The notes below the pieces were generated by a model, which saw only the letters and a program-made list of their open reading frames with translations, made no database searches and was not told where the DNA came from. A program made the translations under genes and the position numbers. Of a stretch of 28,039 bases of DNA, positions 1 through 8,740 are shown piece by piece (within the stretch, counting starts at the first letter, position 1; each line of letters opens with the position of its first letter). The stretch is from Psychrobacter sp. GTDB lineage: Bacteria > Pseudomonadota > Gammaproteobacteria > Pseudomonadales > Moraxellaceae. Location: NCBI GenBank assembly GCA_029264635.1, contig JARIAA010000160.1:1-28039 (forward strand). The letters run 5' to 3'.

Positions 1-428
1 ATATGACCTGGCATGATACCGATTTTACATTCGCCTGGCGTGATGACACCTGGACAGTTAGGACCCACTAGGCGTACATCACCTGCTTCTTCAAGATAGC
101 GTTTGGCTTTTAGCATATCGATAGTTGGTACGCCTTCGGTGATGACGACGATTAGCTTTACGCCTGCATCGATTGCCTCAACGATAGAATCTAGTACGAA
201 TGGTGCTGGCACATAGATCACTGAAGCGTCAGCATGTGTTTCCGCCATCGCTTCTGCCATCGTATCAAATACTGGCAGACCTAGATGCGTCTGACCGCCT
301 TTACCTGGCGTGACACCGCCGACGACTTTTGTACCATATTCGATGGCTTGTTCAGAATGGAACGTACCATTTTTACCAGTAAAACCTTGTACCAATACTC
401 TGGTGTCTTTATCGATTAATACACTCAT
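1..428 (-). CDS. sucD: Succinyl-CoA synthetase alpha subunit (N-terminal part, cut by window edge)
   Basis: Alpha subunit of succinyl-CoA synthetase, which interconverts succinyl-CoA and succinate with formation of ATP or GTP in the TCA cycle. About 142 residues are present, read from an ATG at 426-428 preceded by an AAGGA Shine-Dalgarno sequence. The visible part is the CoA-binding Rossmann domain, with TGKNGTFHSEQAIEYG near residue 17 and GPNCPGVITPGECKIG near the edge, both typical of SucD. The phosphohistidine region lies beyond the window. It follows sucC by 149 bp on the same strand and is the last suc gene visible. I see no strong hairpin between sucC and sucD, unlike the other junctions of this cluster. 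Confidence 0.97.
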   Translation of the reverse strand, partial: MSVLIDKDTRVLVQGFTGKNGTFHSEQAIEYGTKVVGGVTPGKGGQTHLGLPVFDTMAEAMAETHADASVIYVPAPFVLDSIVEAIDAGVKLIVVITEGVPTIDMLKAKRYLEEAGDVRLVGPNCPGVITPGECKIGIMPGH

Positions 429-577
429 TATGTTATCCTTGTATTCGGTTGTCTTGTAATAGCGGCTCTCTAGCTCATTTATTATTAAATGCTAATAACT
501 TTTTATACTAAAAAGCGGCTACAACACTTTGACTTATATACTTAAGCAGCTGTTTTTAAGCGCTCATGTTTATAGAA

Positions 578-1744
578 TTACGCTTTTACAGCTTCGACAA
601 TTTTTTGCGCAGCGTCTGCCAGACCCTGAGCTGACGTCAGCTCTAAACCCGACTCTTCTAGAATCTGTAAGCCTAATTCAGCGTTGTTACCTTCGAGGCG
701 TACGACCACAGGTACTTTAACGTCAACTTCTTTAATAGCAGCGATAATGGCTTCGGCGATCATGTCGCAACGTACGATACCGCCAAAGATATTAATAAGA
801 ACGCCTTCGACACTGCTGTCCTCTAAAATAATTTTGAACGCTTCAACCACGCGATCTTTGGTTGCACCGCCGCCCACGTCCAAGAAGTTAGCAGGCTTGC
901 CGCCATACAGTTTGATGATATCCATCGTAGCCATTGCAAGACCCGCACCGTTCACCATACAACCGATGTTAACTTCTAGAGCAACATAGTTTAGGTCAAA
1001 CTCAGCCGCTTTAAGCTCACGCTCATTTTCTTGTGTTTTGTCTTGTAGGGCTGCGATTTTCGGCAAACGATATAATGCGTTTGAATCGATACCGATTTTG
1101 CCATCAACACAAACGATCTCGCCATTTTCACGAACGGCTAGTGGGTTGACTTCAAGTAAAGCAAAGTCATTTTCGATAAATGCCTGATAAGCGCCCGTCA
1201 TGATTTTTACAAACTGATTGATCTGCTTGCCCTCAAGACCTAACTTGAATGCGACATCACGCGCTTGATAAGGCATGAGACCGACTAATGGATCGACACT
1301 GACTTTAAAGATTTTTTCTGGGGTCTCGTTAGCCACTTCTTCGATATCCACGCCACCTTCGGTCGATGCCATGAAGGTTACGCGGCGCGTAGAACGATCA
1401 ACGACCGCACCAAGATAGAGCTCAGTCTGTACTGGGTACATATCTTCTGCAACCAATACGAAGTTCACTGGTTGACCATCAGCGTCCGTTTGGAAAGTGA
1501 CTAAATTAGTACCGATGAGCTCTTCAGCTACCTGTTTGGCTTCTTCGCGAGTTTTAACAACTTTTACACCGCCAGCCTTACCGCGGCCACCAGCATGTAC
1601 TTGCGCTTTAATCACCGCCATATCTGTTGGGGTTTTATCAAAAGCGGCCGCTGCTTCGTCGCCACTATGGGCGATAATGCCTTCTTGAATGGGCAATCCG
1701 TAGCTTTTTAGTAGCTCTTTTGCTTGATATTCATGTAAATTCAT
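578..1744 (-). CDS. sucC: Succinyl-CoA synthetase beta subunit
   Basis: ADP-forming succinyl-CoA synthetase beta subunit, which binds the nucleotide and pairs with SucD in the cytoplasm. At 388 residues it has the same length as the E. coli protein. The N-terminal ATP-grasp fold carries GGRGKAGGV at about residues 52-60. The C-terminal flavodoxin-like domain has INIFGGIVRCD and RLEGNNAELG. The ATG at 1742-1744 follows an AAAGGA ribosome site. It lies 173 bp downstream of lpdA, and that gap holds a terminator-like hairpin, so sucCD may be partly uncoupled from sucAB-lpdA. Identification is firm; nothing is odd in the coding sequence. Confidence 0.98.
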   Translation of the reverse strand: MNLHEYQAKELLKSYGLPIQEGIIAHSGDEAAAAFDKTPTDMAVIKAQVHAGGRGKAGGVKVVKTREEAKQVAEELIGTNLVTFQTDADGQPVNFVLVAEDMYPVQTELYLGAVVDRSTRRVTFMASTEGGVDIEEVANETPEKIFKVSVDPLVGLMPYQARDVAFKLGLEGKQINQFVKIMTGAYQAFIENDFALLEVNPLAVRENGEIVCVDGKIGIDSNALYRLPKIAALQDKTQENERELKAAEFDLNYVALEVNIGCMVNGAGLAMATMDIIKLYGGKPANFLDVGGGATKDRVVEAFKIILEDSSVEGVLINIFGGIVRCDMIAEAIIAAIKEVDVKVPVVVRLEGNNAELGLQILEESGLELTSAQGLADAAQKIVEAVKA

Positions 1745-1759
1745 TGATTGTATCCTTTA

Positions 1760-1819
1760 TTTTTTACTATCATAAAAAGTGAAAGTAAGCGTGCAATGAT
1801 ATGAATCTTGCACGCTTAC
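1760..1819 (-). terminator. Terminator-like hairpin between lpdA and sucC
   Basis: A perfect 12-bp inverted repeat (arms 1785-1796 and 1808-1819, loop 11 nt) lies in the lpdA-sucC gap. Read on the minus strand, the stem is followed by TTTCACTTTTT, a broken U-tract. This fits an intrinsic terminator, probably partial because sucCD lies downstream. It could also serve as an mRNA processing or 3'-end-stabilising hairpin. Confidence 0.6.
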
Positions 1820-1917
1820 AGCCGTAGCAACAGCACTTATAAAAATAGGATTTATAATAACTATAAGGGCTTTGCGTCGGTCAATTTATACCTTGAGCGT
1901 GATGTAGTCTTTAATGA

Positions 1918-3369
1918 CTACTTACGCTTTTTACGCTGGATGGCATGAATTGCACGGCCGTCTGCTGACAAGGCAGCTTCGTGTACGGCTTCTGATATCG
2001 TTGGATGCGCGAATGTCATCAGCTGCAAATCTTCGATACTAGAGACAAATTCCATCGCGATCATACCTTGATGGACGATATCGCCCGCCCCAGCAGAGAT
2101 CGCATGCATACCAAGCAGACGATCGGTTTTAGCGTCAGCAACCACTTTGATCGAACCTTGCGCTTCACTTTGCGCAAGCGCACGACCGTTAGCCGCTAGG
2201 TTAAATGAGCCTGTTTTGACTTCATAGCCCGCTTCAGTGGCTTCTTGCTCATTTAAGCCAACCCATGCGATTTCAGGATGCGTGTAAATGACATTGATAA
2301 TGGTGTCATAGTTGACCTGAGCTTTTTCGCCATGAATACGCTCAACCGCCATCATGCCCTCTTCCATTGCCTTATGGGCAAGCATAGGACCACGGACTAA
2401 GTCACCGATGGCATATACACCATCAAGATTGGTCTGACACTGATCATTGACATCGATAAGACCACGCTCAGTCAAGCTAATACCACTATTTTCACCAAGC
2501 AGTTTTTCAGAATACGCACGGCGACCGACACAAACGATTAGCTTATCAAAACGCTCCTCGCTTGACTCGCCTTTGCTTTCGCTAGTCACAACGACTTCAT
2601 CACCTTGGACGTCGGCATTGGTTACTTTAGTATCGACACGGATATCAAGACCTTGCTTTTTAAACATCTTGCGTGCTTCTTTAGCCATGTCTTTATCAGC
2701 CGCTGCTAAAAATTCAGGAAGCGCTTCATAGACGACGACCTCGCTACCCAAACGACGCCAGACTGAACCAAGCTCAAGACCGATCACGCCTGCACCGATC
2801 ACGCCTAGACGCTTAGGTGCTTCCGTGAAATCAAGCGCGCCAGTAGAGTCAACGATACGATCTCCGTCAGTTTTGGCAACTGGGATCTCGATCGGTACAG
2901 AACCTGCCGCTAAAATCACATTTTTAGCAGTAATCGTGCTTTCTGCTTCGTCTTCTAAAGCAACAAACTTAACTTGTTTATCGCTGCCCGTGCCATCAAC
3001 CAATGTGCCCCAGCCTTGTAGCCAGTCAACGCCATTACCTTTTAATAATGCTGCTACACCGCCAGTTAACTGCTTAACGATACCTTCTTTACGCGCTATC
3101 ATTTGTTCGATATCGATAGACACGTCGCCTGTACTAATGCCGTGCTCATCAAGATCATGTTTGGTCGCCTCATAACGATGCGAGCTATCTAATAGAGCTT
3201 TTGAGGGAATACAACCAACGTTTAAGCAAGTACCGCCAAGAGCAGGCTCACCTTTATAGATACGTTTTTCGATACAAGCAACGCTCATACCAAGCTGACC
3301 TGCGCGAATAGCTGCTTCATAACCACCAGGACCGCCGCCAATGACGACTAAATCATAATTGTCTTTCAT
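1918..3369 (-). CDS. lpdA: Dihydrolipoyl dehydrogenase (E3)
   Basis: FAD-dependent E3 component that reoxidises the dihydrolipoyl groups of SucB and passes electrons to NAD+. At 483 residues it has normal length. Visible features are the FAD-binding GGGPGGYEAA (11-20), the redox-active disulfide CLNVGC (Cys48 and Cys53), an NAD-binding GAGVIGLELGSVW segment, AIGD near the second FAD contact, and the C-terminal His455-Glu460 pair in HPTISEAVHEAA that completes the partner active site. The ATG at 3367-3369 follows AGGAACG. Its place inside the suc cluster suggests that it serves 2-oxoglutarate dehydrogenase. It is flanked on both sides by terminator-like hairpins, so its dose may be set separately from sucAB and sucCD. 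Confidence 0.97.
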   Translation of the reverse strand: MKDNYDLVVIGGGPGGYEAAIRAGQLGMSVACIEKRIYKGEPALGGTCLNVGCIPSKALLDSSHRYEATKHDLDEHGISTGDVSIDIEQMIARKEGIVKQLTGGVAALLKGNGVDWLQGWGTLVDGTGSDKQVKFVALEDEAESTITAKNVILAAGSVPIEIPVAKTDGDRIVDSTGALDFTEAPKRLGVIGAGVIGLELGSVWRRLGSEVVVYEALPEFLAAADKDMAKEARKMFKKQGLDIRVDTKVTNADVQGDEVVVTSESKGESSEERFDKLIVCVGRRAYSEKLLGENSGISLTERGLIDVNDQCQTNLDGVYAIGDLVRGPMLAHKAMEEGMMAVERIHGEKAQVNYDTIINVIYTHPEIAWVGLNEQEATEAGYEVKTGSFNLAANGRALAQSEAQGSIKVVADAKTDRLLGMHAISAGAGDIVHQGMIAMEFVSSIEDLQLMTFAHPTISEAVHEAALSADGRAIHAIQRKKRK

Positions 3370-3549
3370 AGATCGTTCCTATTGTTAATGTTATTTATCG
3401 TTCAAATTATTATTGATGTCATAAATTATTAAATCGTTTTTGTAGCTAATACGCTACTGTAGTCAGATTTACTTATCTTAGCGCATCTCTTGACCCAATG
3501 CCTAAAAGGCAAAAAATGCCAAAAGCGGCAAAACAATGTCTTATGACAA

Positions 3550-3588
3550 AAGTAAAAAGCTTGTATCAGCGGTTGCCAATACAAGCTT
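3550..3588 (-). terminator. Terminator-like hairpin between sucB and lpdA
   Basis: A perfect 10-bp inverted repeat (3557-3566 and 3579-3588, loop 12 nt) begins 6 bases after the sucB stop. On the minus strand it is followed by TTTTTACTTTT. Hairpin plus U-rich tail suggests an intrinsic terminator or attenuator. The stem is A/U-rich, so read-through into lpdA is likely. Confidence 0.6.
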
Positions 3589-3594
3589 AGAAGC

Positions 3595-4890
3595 TTATAT
3601 GTCTAGTAGTAGCATAGCTGGATCTTCAACCAATTCTTTAATAGTGACTAAGAACTGTACCGCCTCTTTACCATCGATCATACGGTGATCATAAGATAGC
3701 GCAAGGTACATCATTGGTAGAATTTCAACCTTACCATCGACTGCCATGGGACGATCATTGATCGCATGCATACCTAAGATAGCAGTTTGTGGTGGATTCA
3801 AGATAGGCGTTGACATGAGCGAACCAAAGACCCCGCCGTTTGAGATAGTAAACGTACCACCAGTCATCTCATCAAGACCAAGCTTACCATCTTGTGCTTT
3901 ACCGCCAAGCTCACGGATTTTACTCTCAACATCTGCCATGCTCATCTGGTCAGTATCACGCAGAACAGGGACAACCAAACCACGGTCTGATGATACGGCT
4001 ACGCCAATATCATAAAAGCCATGATAAACGATGTCATCGCCATCGAGTGACGCGTTTACTGCTGGGAAACGTTTGAGCGCTTCGGTCGCCGCTTTTACAA
4101 ACAATGACATAAAGCCTAGACGTACGCCATGACGCTTTTCAAACTGCTCTTTGTACTTAGCGCGCATGTCCATCAATGGCTTCATGTTTACTTCGTTAAA
4201 CGTCGTTAGCATTGCCGTATCTTGTGACGCTGATAATAAACGCTCAGCAACACGCTTACGTAGGCGTGTCATTGGTACACGTTTTTCAGTACGCTCACCT
4301 GTTGATTCAGCAACTGGACGACCGCTATCAGATTTGATAGAAGAATCAGCTTTTAGCTTTGGATCCGCCATATCGCTCTTAGTGACACGGCCATCACGTC
4401 CACTGCCTTCGACGTTTTTAGGATCAACGCCAGACTCTTTAGCCGCTTTACGTACTGCTGGGCTTTGATCTTTGTGATCGTCTTCGCTAGCATCTTTTTT
4501 GTCAGTCACTTGTACAGGCTCGCCACCATCCGTTGCTTGCTTGTTAGCGTCAGCTTCTGGCTTTTTTTGTACAGGTGCAGCAGGTTGATCAGGATCTACT
4601 GCTGGCTCTTCATTACTTTCAGCTTTATCAGTACTATCACTGTCGCCAGCATTGGCACCTGCTTCAAATTCAGCAATAAGTTCATCAGATAAAATCGTAT
4701 CATCGACTTGTTTGACAATTTTAGTGACCACACCATCATCAGGTGCTACCACTTCTAATACTACTTTGTCAGTTTCGATTTCAGCCAATAAATCATCACG
4801 ATTGACTTGTTGACCTTCAGTGACGTGCCATTCAACGATTGTACCATCGGCAACCGATTCTGGAAAAACGGGGGCTTTAATGTCAGCCAT
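3595..4890 (-). CDS. sucB: 2-oxoglutarate dehydrogenase E2, dihydrolipoyl succinyltransferase
   Basis: Core E2 of the 2-oxoglutarate dehydrogenase complex; moves the succinyl group from lipoyl-lysine to CoA. The 431 residues show a lipoyl domain at about 1-78 with Lys42 in EIETDKVVLE, then a long acidic Ala/Asp/Glu/Lys-rich linker, a peripheral subunit-binding domain at about 140-175 (SPAVRKAAKESGVDP), and a catalytic domain from about 200. The catalytic motif SYDHRMIDGKEA supplies His402 and Asp406. The linker is longer than in E. coli SucB (405 residues). The ATG at 4888-4890 follows AAGGAGC. It lies 135 bp downstream of sucA with a hairpin in the gap. Confidence 0.97.
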   Translation of the reverse strand: MADIKAPVFPESVADGTIVEWHVTEGQQVNRDDLLAEIETDKVVLEVVAPDDGVVTKIVKQVDDTILSDELIAEFEAGANAGDSDSTDKAESNEEPAVDPDQPAAPVQKKPEADANKQATDGGEPVQVTDKKDASEDDHKDQSPAVRKAAKESGVDPKNVEGSGRDGRVTKSDMADPKLKADSSIKSDSGRPVAESTGERTEKRVPMTRLRKRVAERLLSASQDTAMLTTFNEVNMKPLMDMRAKYKEQFEKRHGVRLGFMSLFVKAATEALKRFPAVNASLDGDDIVYHGFYDIGVAVSSDRGLVVPVLRDTDQMSMADVESKIRELGGKAQDGKLGLDEMTGGTFTISNGGVFGSLMSTPILNPPQTAILGMHAINDRPMAVDGKVEILPMMYLALSYDHRMIDGKEAVQFLVTIKELVEDPAMLLLDI

Positions 4891-4940
4891 CGATATGCTC
4901 CTTAGATTTGGATATTACTATTTATTATTAAGTCGTGATA

Positions 4941-4996
4941 GACAGTCAGTTCAATTGAGTAGTTAATTACAGCTCAAAAATATAATACTGACTGTC
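4941..4996 (-). other. Hairpin between sucA and sucB
   Basis: A perfect 10-bp inverted repeat (4941-4950 and 4987-4996) encloses 36 nt, within which a 5-bp inner stem (4955-4959 with 4973-4977) can also form. No U-tract follows on the minus strand, so this is not a standard terminator. It may be a processing or mRNA-stability element in the sucA-sucB transcript. Confidence 0.45.
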
Positions 4997-5025
4997 ATCG
5001 CCTGATTCATATTATCTTGTTGCTT

Positions 5026-7911
5026 TTATTTGGACAATTCGTCCACACTAACGCCAAGACCACCAGCGATTAATGCTTGCTGCTGCTGAGCATGTAGTTT
5101 TGGTGAGCCTGTTGCTGGTGCAGCACTAGCAGGACGTGCTACTGGTTCCATCACTTTAGCTTTGGTTGGATGCGGTACGACAATACGGAACATATGCGGT
5201 GCTAAATAGTACCAAGCACCTTGGTTCAATGGTTCTTCTTGTGTCCAAACAATCTCTTTTAGGTTGCTGTATTTTTCTAATTCAGCAATCAAACGTTTTT
5301 CTGGCAATGGATAAAGCTGCTCGATACGCACGATGGCGACATGATCTAAACCTAAGGCACGGCGCTGTTCGAGTAGGTCGTAATAAACTTTACCACCACA
5401 CAAGACTAAACGTGTGATCTTGTCCGCATTTTGCTCATCGATCTCTGGCAATATAGTTTCAAACTTCCCATTAGCAAGCTCTTCAAGCTCTGAAGTTGCA
5501 AGCTTATGACGTAGTAAGCTTTTTGGCGACATGACTACCAACGGCTTACGAATAGGGCGTACTGCTTGACGGCGAAGCGCATGGAAGATCTGTGCAGGCG
5601 TCGTCGGAGTGATGACTTGCATATTGTCTTCAGCACATAGCTGTAAAAAGCGCTCTAAACGTGCTGAAGAATGTTCAGGACCTTGACCTTCATAACCGTG
5701 TGGTAATAGCATGGTCAAACCACAAACACGCTGCCATTTAGTCTCACCGCTAGAGATGAACTGGTCAATGACGACCTGCGCACCGTTGACAAAATCGCCA
5801 AACTGCGCTTCCCAAACTACCAATGCATCAGGAACGGTCGTTGCATAGCCATACTCAAAAGCCAATACGGCTTCTTCTGATAGCAACGAGTTATAAGTTG
5901 CAAATCGAGCTTGCTCCTTACTAAGATGAGCTAGTGGCACATACATGCTACCGTCATCGACGTTATAGATTTCACTGTGACGATGCGAGAAAGTACCACG
6001 ACCAACGTCTTCACCAGTAATACGAACCAATATTTTATCGTTATCGACGAGTGAGGCATAAGCAAGCGTTTCTGCCGCGCCCCAGTTAAGAGGCTCTTCG
6101 CCAGTTTGCATCGCAAGGCGCTGCTCGATAACTTTTTGGACTTGGCGCTGGAGTTTATAACCCTCTGGCATCTGAGCCATCCTGCGACCGTACTGTTTTA
6201 GCTTTTCGATATCGACGCTAGTATCCCAGTCATCAACTAAATCGTGACCTAAATACGGTTTCCAGTCGACAAATAGCGCTTCATCAGGCTCACTAACCAA
6301 AGAGTTCACCACATAATCACCACGATCTAGGGACTCACGATAAGCGTCCTCATAATTTTTTGCCTCGTCTTCACTAATGACGCCTGCTTCAACGAGTTGC
6401 TGTGCATAAATAGCACGCGTCGTTGGTAGCTTTTTGATGACCGCATACATGAGTGGCTGCGTTGCTGATGGCTCATCAGCTTCGTTGTGACCGTTACGGC
6501 GATAGCAAAATATATCGATGATAATGTCTTTATCAAACTCATGACGGTAATCAAGAGCTATTTGAGCAGCAAATACCACTGATTCAGGATCATCACCATT
6601 CACATGCAAAATAGGCGCATGCACCATTTTTGCCACATCAGTACAATACTCTGTTGAGCGCAGATCTTCTTGACGGCTGGTCGTAAAACCGACTTGGTTA
6701 TTAATCACGATGTGCACTGTACCACCTGTCGTATAGGCACGTGTCTGTGACATCTGGAAAGTCTCTTGTACCACGCCTTGGCCTGCAAATGCAGCATCAC
6801 CATGGACAACGATTGGTAGTACTGAGTTACCATCTTTGTTATTATGACGAGCTTGGTCATTACGACGAACTTGACGTGCACGTACTGAACCTTGTAGTAC
6901 GGGCGCCACAATCTCAAGATGCGATGGGTTAAAGGCCAAAGCTAAATGCGCCTCACCACCTGGCGTCATCACGTTTGATGAGTAACCATTATGGTACTTG
7001 ACGTCACCTGAACCTTTTTCTGGCTGCACCTTACCATCAAACTCATCGAACAAATCGGCGGGGTTTTTACCCAAGATATTGACCAATAAGTTTAGGCGTC
7101 CACGGTGCGCCATACCAATAACCATCTCTTTGGTACCATAACTGCCAGCACGTTGGATGATTTCATTGACGGCAGGAATAAAGCTTTCACCGCCCTCTAA
7201 ACCAAAACGTTTGACCCCTGTATACTTACGAGCTAGATATTTTTCTAACCCTTCAGCAGCGGATAAACGCTCAAGAATAGATAGGCGTTTTTCTTTATCA
7301 AATTCAATGTAGCCTAAATTGCTCTCAAGGTATTTTTCCATCCAGCGTTTTTCAGTACTGGTGGTCACATGCATGTACTCTACGCCAATATAACGGCAGT
7401 AGACACGCTCCATGATTTCGATGATTTCGCGTAGCGGTGCTTCTGCTTTACCAATACTTAGATCATTAGTAGGATATACCGTATCTAAATCTGCCTCTGA
7501 TAAACCATGATAAGCCAAGGTTAAATCTTCTACCTCAGCACGAGGATGCAGCTCTAAAGGATCAAGCTGAGCACGGCGATGTCCGCGGCGACGGTAAGCT
7601 GAAATCAGCTGCTGAACACCCATTTGCTTGGGGTCAGTACAGTCCACTGATGAGCTCATAGTTGAGCTATCAGGAGCCAAGCCACCTTTATTAGCGGTTT
7701 GATTGCGTGCTAGCAGCAAGAATTGGTCTTTGATATCATTGTGCTTAGCATCATTAGGAGATTGGTACTGTTTAAAATAATCTTGCCAATCGACATCGAC
7801 ACTATCTGGATCACTTAAGTACTGCTCATAAAGAGATTCAACATAGTAGGCGTTGTCAGCGGCAAGCTCAGTATTTTCTACACCAGATGCTTCTTTAGTT
7901 ATACTATTCAT
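5026..7911 (-). CDS. sucA: 2-oxoglutarate dehydrogenase E1 component
   Basis: Thiamine-diphosphate E1 that decarboxylates 2-oxoglutarate and succinylates the lipoyl group of SucB. The 961 residues are slightly longer than the E. coli enzyme (933). Features in order are the N-terminal segment YVESLYEQYLSDPDSVDVDW (about 23-42), HRGRLNLL (269-276), the cofactor-binding GDAAFAGQG (371-379) and INNQVGFTT (403-411), and GHNEADEP (474-481). The transketolase-like domain contains FEYGYAT and GYEGQGPEHSSARLERFLQL. The ATG at 7909-7911 has only a weak ribosome site. It is the first gene of the suc cluster and is preceded by a long spacer that probably holds its promoter. Confidence 0.98.
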   Translation of the reverse strand: MNSITKEASGVENTELAADNAYYVESLYEQYLSDPDSVDVDWQDYFKQYQSPNDAKHNDIKDQFLLLARNQTANKGGLAPDSSTMSSSVDCTDPKQMGVQQLISAYRRRGHRRAQLDPLELHPRAEVEDLTLAYHGLSEADLDTVYPTNDLSIGKAEAPLREIIEIMERVYCRYIGVEYMHVTTSTEKRWMEKYLESNLGYIEFDKEKRLSILERLSAAEGLEKYLARKYTGVKRFGLEGGESFIPAVNEIIQRAGSYGTKEMVIGMAHRGRLNLLVNILGKNPADLFDEFDGKVQPEKGSGDVKYHNGYSSNVMTPGGEAHLALAFNPSHLEIVAPVLQGSVRARQVRRNDQARHNNKDGNSVLPIVVHGDAAFAGQGVVQETFQMSQTRAYTTGGTVHIVINNQVGFTTSRQEDLRSTEYCTDVAKMVHAPILHVNGDDPESVVFAAQIALDYRHEFDKDIIIDIFCYRRNGHNEADEPSATQPLMYAVIKKLPTTRAIYAQQLVEAGVISEDEAKNYEDAYRESLDRGDYVVNSLVSEPDEALFVDWKPYLGHDLVDDWDTSVDIEKLKQYGRRMAQMPEGYKLQRQVQKVIEQRLAMQTGEEPLNWGAAETLAYASLVDNDKILVRITGEDVGRGTFSHRHSEIYNVDDGSMYVPLAHLSKEQARFATYNSLLSEEAVLAFEYGYATTVPDALVVWEAQFGDFVNGAQVVIDQFISSGETKWQRVCGLTMLLPHGYEGQGPEHSSARLERFLQLCAEDNMQVITPTTPAQIFHALRRQAVRPIRKPLVVMSPKSLLRHKLATSELEELANGKFETILPEIDEQNADKITRLVLCGGKVYYDLLEQRRALGLDHVAIVRIEQLYPLPEKRLIAELEKYSNLKEIVWTQEEPLNQGAWYYLAPHMFRIVVPHPTKAKVMEPVARPASAAPATGSPKLHAQQQQALIAGGLGVSVDELSK

Positions 7912-8059
7912 AATAATCGTCTATTTGATAGATAAATGAATGGAATCGTGCTTATTGTTGTGTAATTCGTCGTATGCTCAATATAGATATTTTACGTATA
8001 TCATCTTAATAATTATTTGTGAACGTCCAGTCTTGTTTTTATCTCATTACAAAATTCGA

Positions 8060-8086
8060 GTTATATATAATGCTGTTATATATAAC
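8060..8086. repeat. Direct repeat GTTATATATAA x2
   Basis: GTTATATATAA occurs at 8060-8070 and again at 8075-8085, a 15-bp period. The second copy plus the following C forms the 12-bp palindrome GTTATATATAAC. The copy at 8075-8086 overlaps the candidate -10 of sucA. It could be a regulator site or simply tandem -10-like sequence. Confidence 0.5.
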
Positions 8087-8105
8087 TTAGTACCATAAAA
8101 AACAA
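8077..8105 (-). promoter_or_regulatory. Candidate sucA promoter
   Basis: On the minus strand TTGTTT (8100-8105), a 17-bp spacer and TATATA (8077-8082) resemble a sigma-70 promoter. It would give a leader of about 160 nt before sucA. The match is modest in a very A+T-rich region, so confidence is low. Confidence 0.3.
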
Positions 8106-8474
8106 TTTTATCTGACGCCCATTAAAGCAAGTTACTTAAACAAATCTCACTAAGGGAGTTCTTACATTAAGCGATATGCACCGTATCTGTAATCAAGCAT
8201 ACATTGCTATATAGCCTAACATGTATAGACTACTTGACATAGTTTGTTTGTTCAATAGCAGGTATTTAAGTAATAAATATGGATTCTCATTTCGCAAAAA
8301 CGCCATTCGCTCAAGACTATTTACTGTTGATGGCTGCGTAAATACAGTGAGCATAATAACATTTTTTGACCACATATTTATGACAAGTTATGATTTACAA
8401 GCACCAATTTCGACAAAGGTGGCGGTTTGTGTGAAAAATAACTGTTTTTTCGCCTATACGGCTGTTTTTTGAGC

Positions 8475-8511
8475 AAAATTATAATGCTAATTTTAAAAAA
8501 TGATCATTTTT
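8475..8511. repeat. Tandem A+T-rich palindromes
   Basis: A 7-bp inverted repeat (8475-8481 and 8488-8494) lies one base from a perfect 16-bp palindrome (8496-8511, centre TGATCA). They sit about 170 bp beyond the sdhB terminator and about 560 bp upstream of sucA. They could be a regulator binding site; function unknown. Confidence 0.4.
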
Positions 8512-8683
8512 AGTATGCTTCAAAGTTAATTGTACAGACAAATTCACAGAAAGCTTTGATCTCTTACATGCTATCAACGTGTGCTATATATAGACTTACA
8601 ATGATTACGTCAATGGTTACAGAGAGTATGCTTATCTATCAAAGCATGGCTTGAGTCGCTATTATTAAGTTAAAGCAGTAAGC

Positions 8684-8718
8684 AAAAACACCGCCTGAAT
8701 ATCAGACGGTGTTTTTTT
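8684..8718 (-). terminator. Intrinsic terminator of sdhCDAB
   Basis: A 15-bp stem (8684-8698 with 8702-8716) has a 3-nt loop. Its single non-Watson-Crick pair becomes a G-U wobble on the minus strand but is a C-A mismatch on the plus strand, so it suits minus-strand transcription. The A tract at the left end gives the U-tail. It begins 23 bp after the sdhB stop. Confidence 0.9.
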
Positions 8719-8740
8719 GTAGGTTAACATCTTTGGTTGC

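Larger units (their letters stand above)
7912..8683. other. A+T-rich spacer upstream of sucA
   Basis: Non-coding stretch of 772 bp between the sucA start and the sdhB terminator. The short open frames inside (for example 8221-8472 plus and 8193-8375 minus) have no recognisable protein character or good ribosome site. It holds the probable sucA promoter and leader, a 15-bp-period direct repeat at 8060-8085, tandem palindromes at 8475-8511, and two copies of AGTATGCTT (8512-8520 and 8625-8633). No RNA gene is recognised. Confidence 0.6.

Noticed and set aside
8221..8472. 83-codon plus-strand open frame upstream of sucA
   Set aside because: Poor start context and no protein character; the opposite strand is also open over part of it, as expected by chance.
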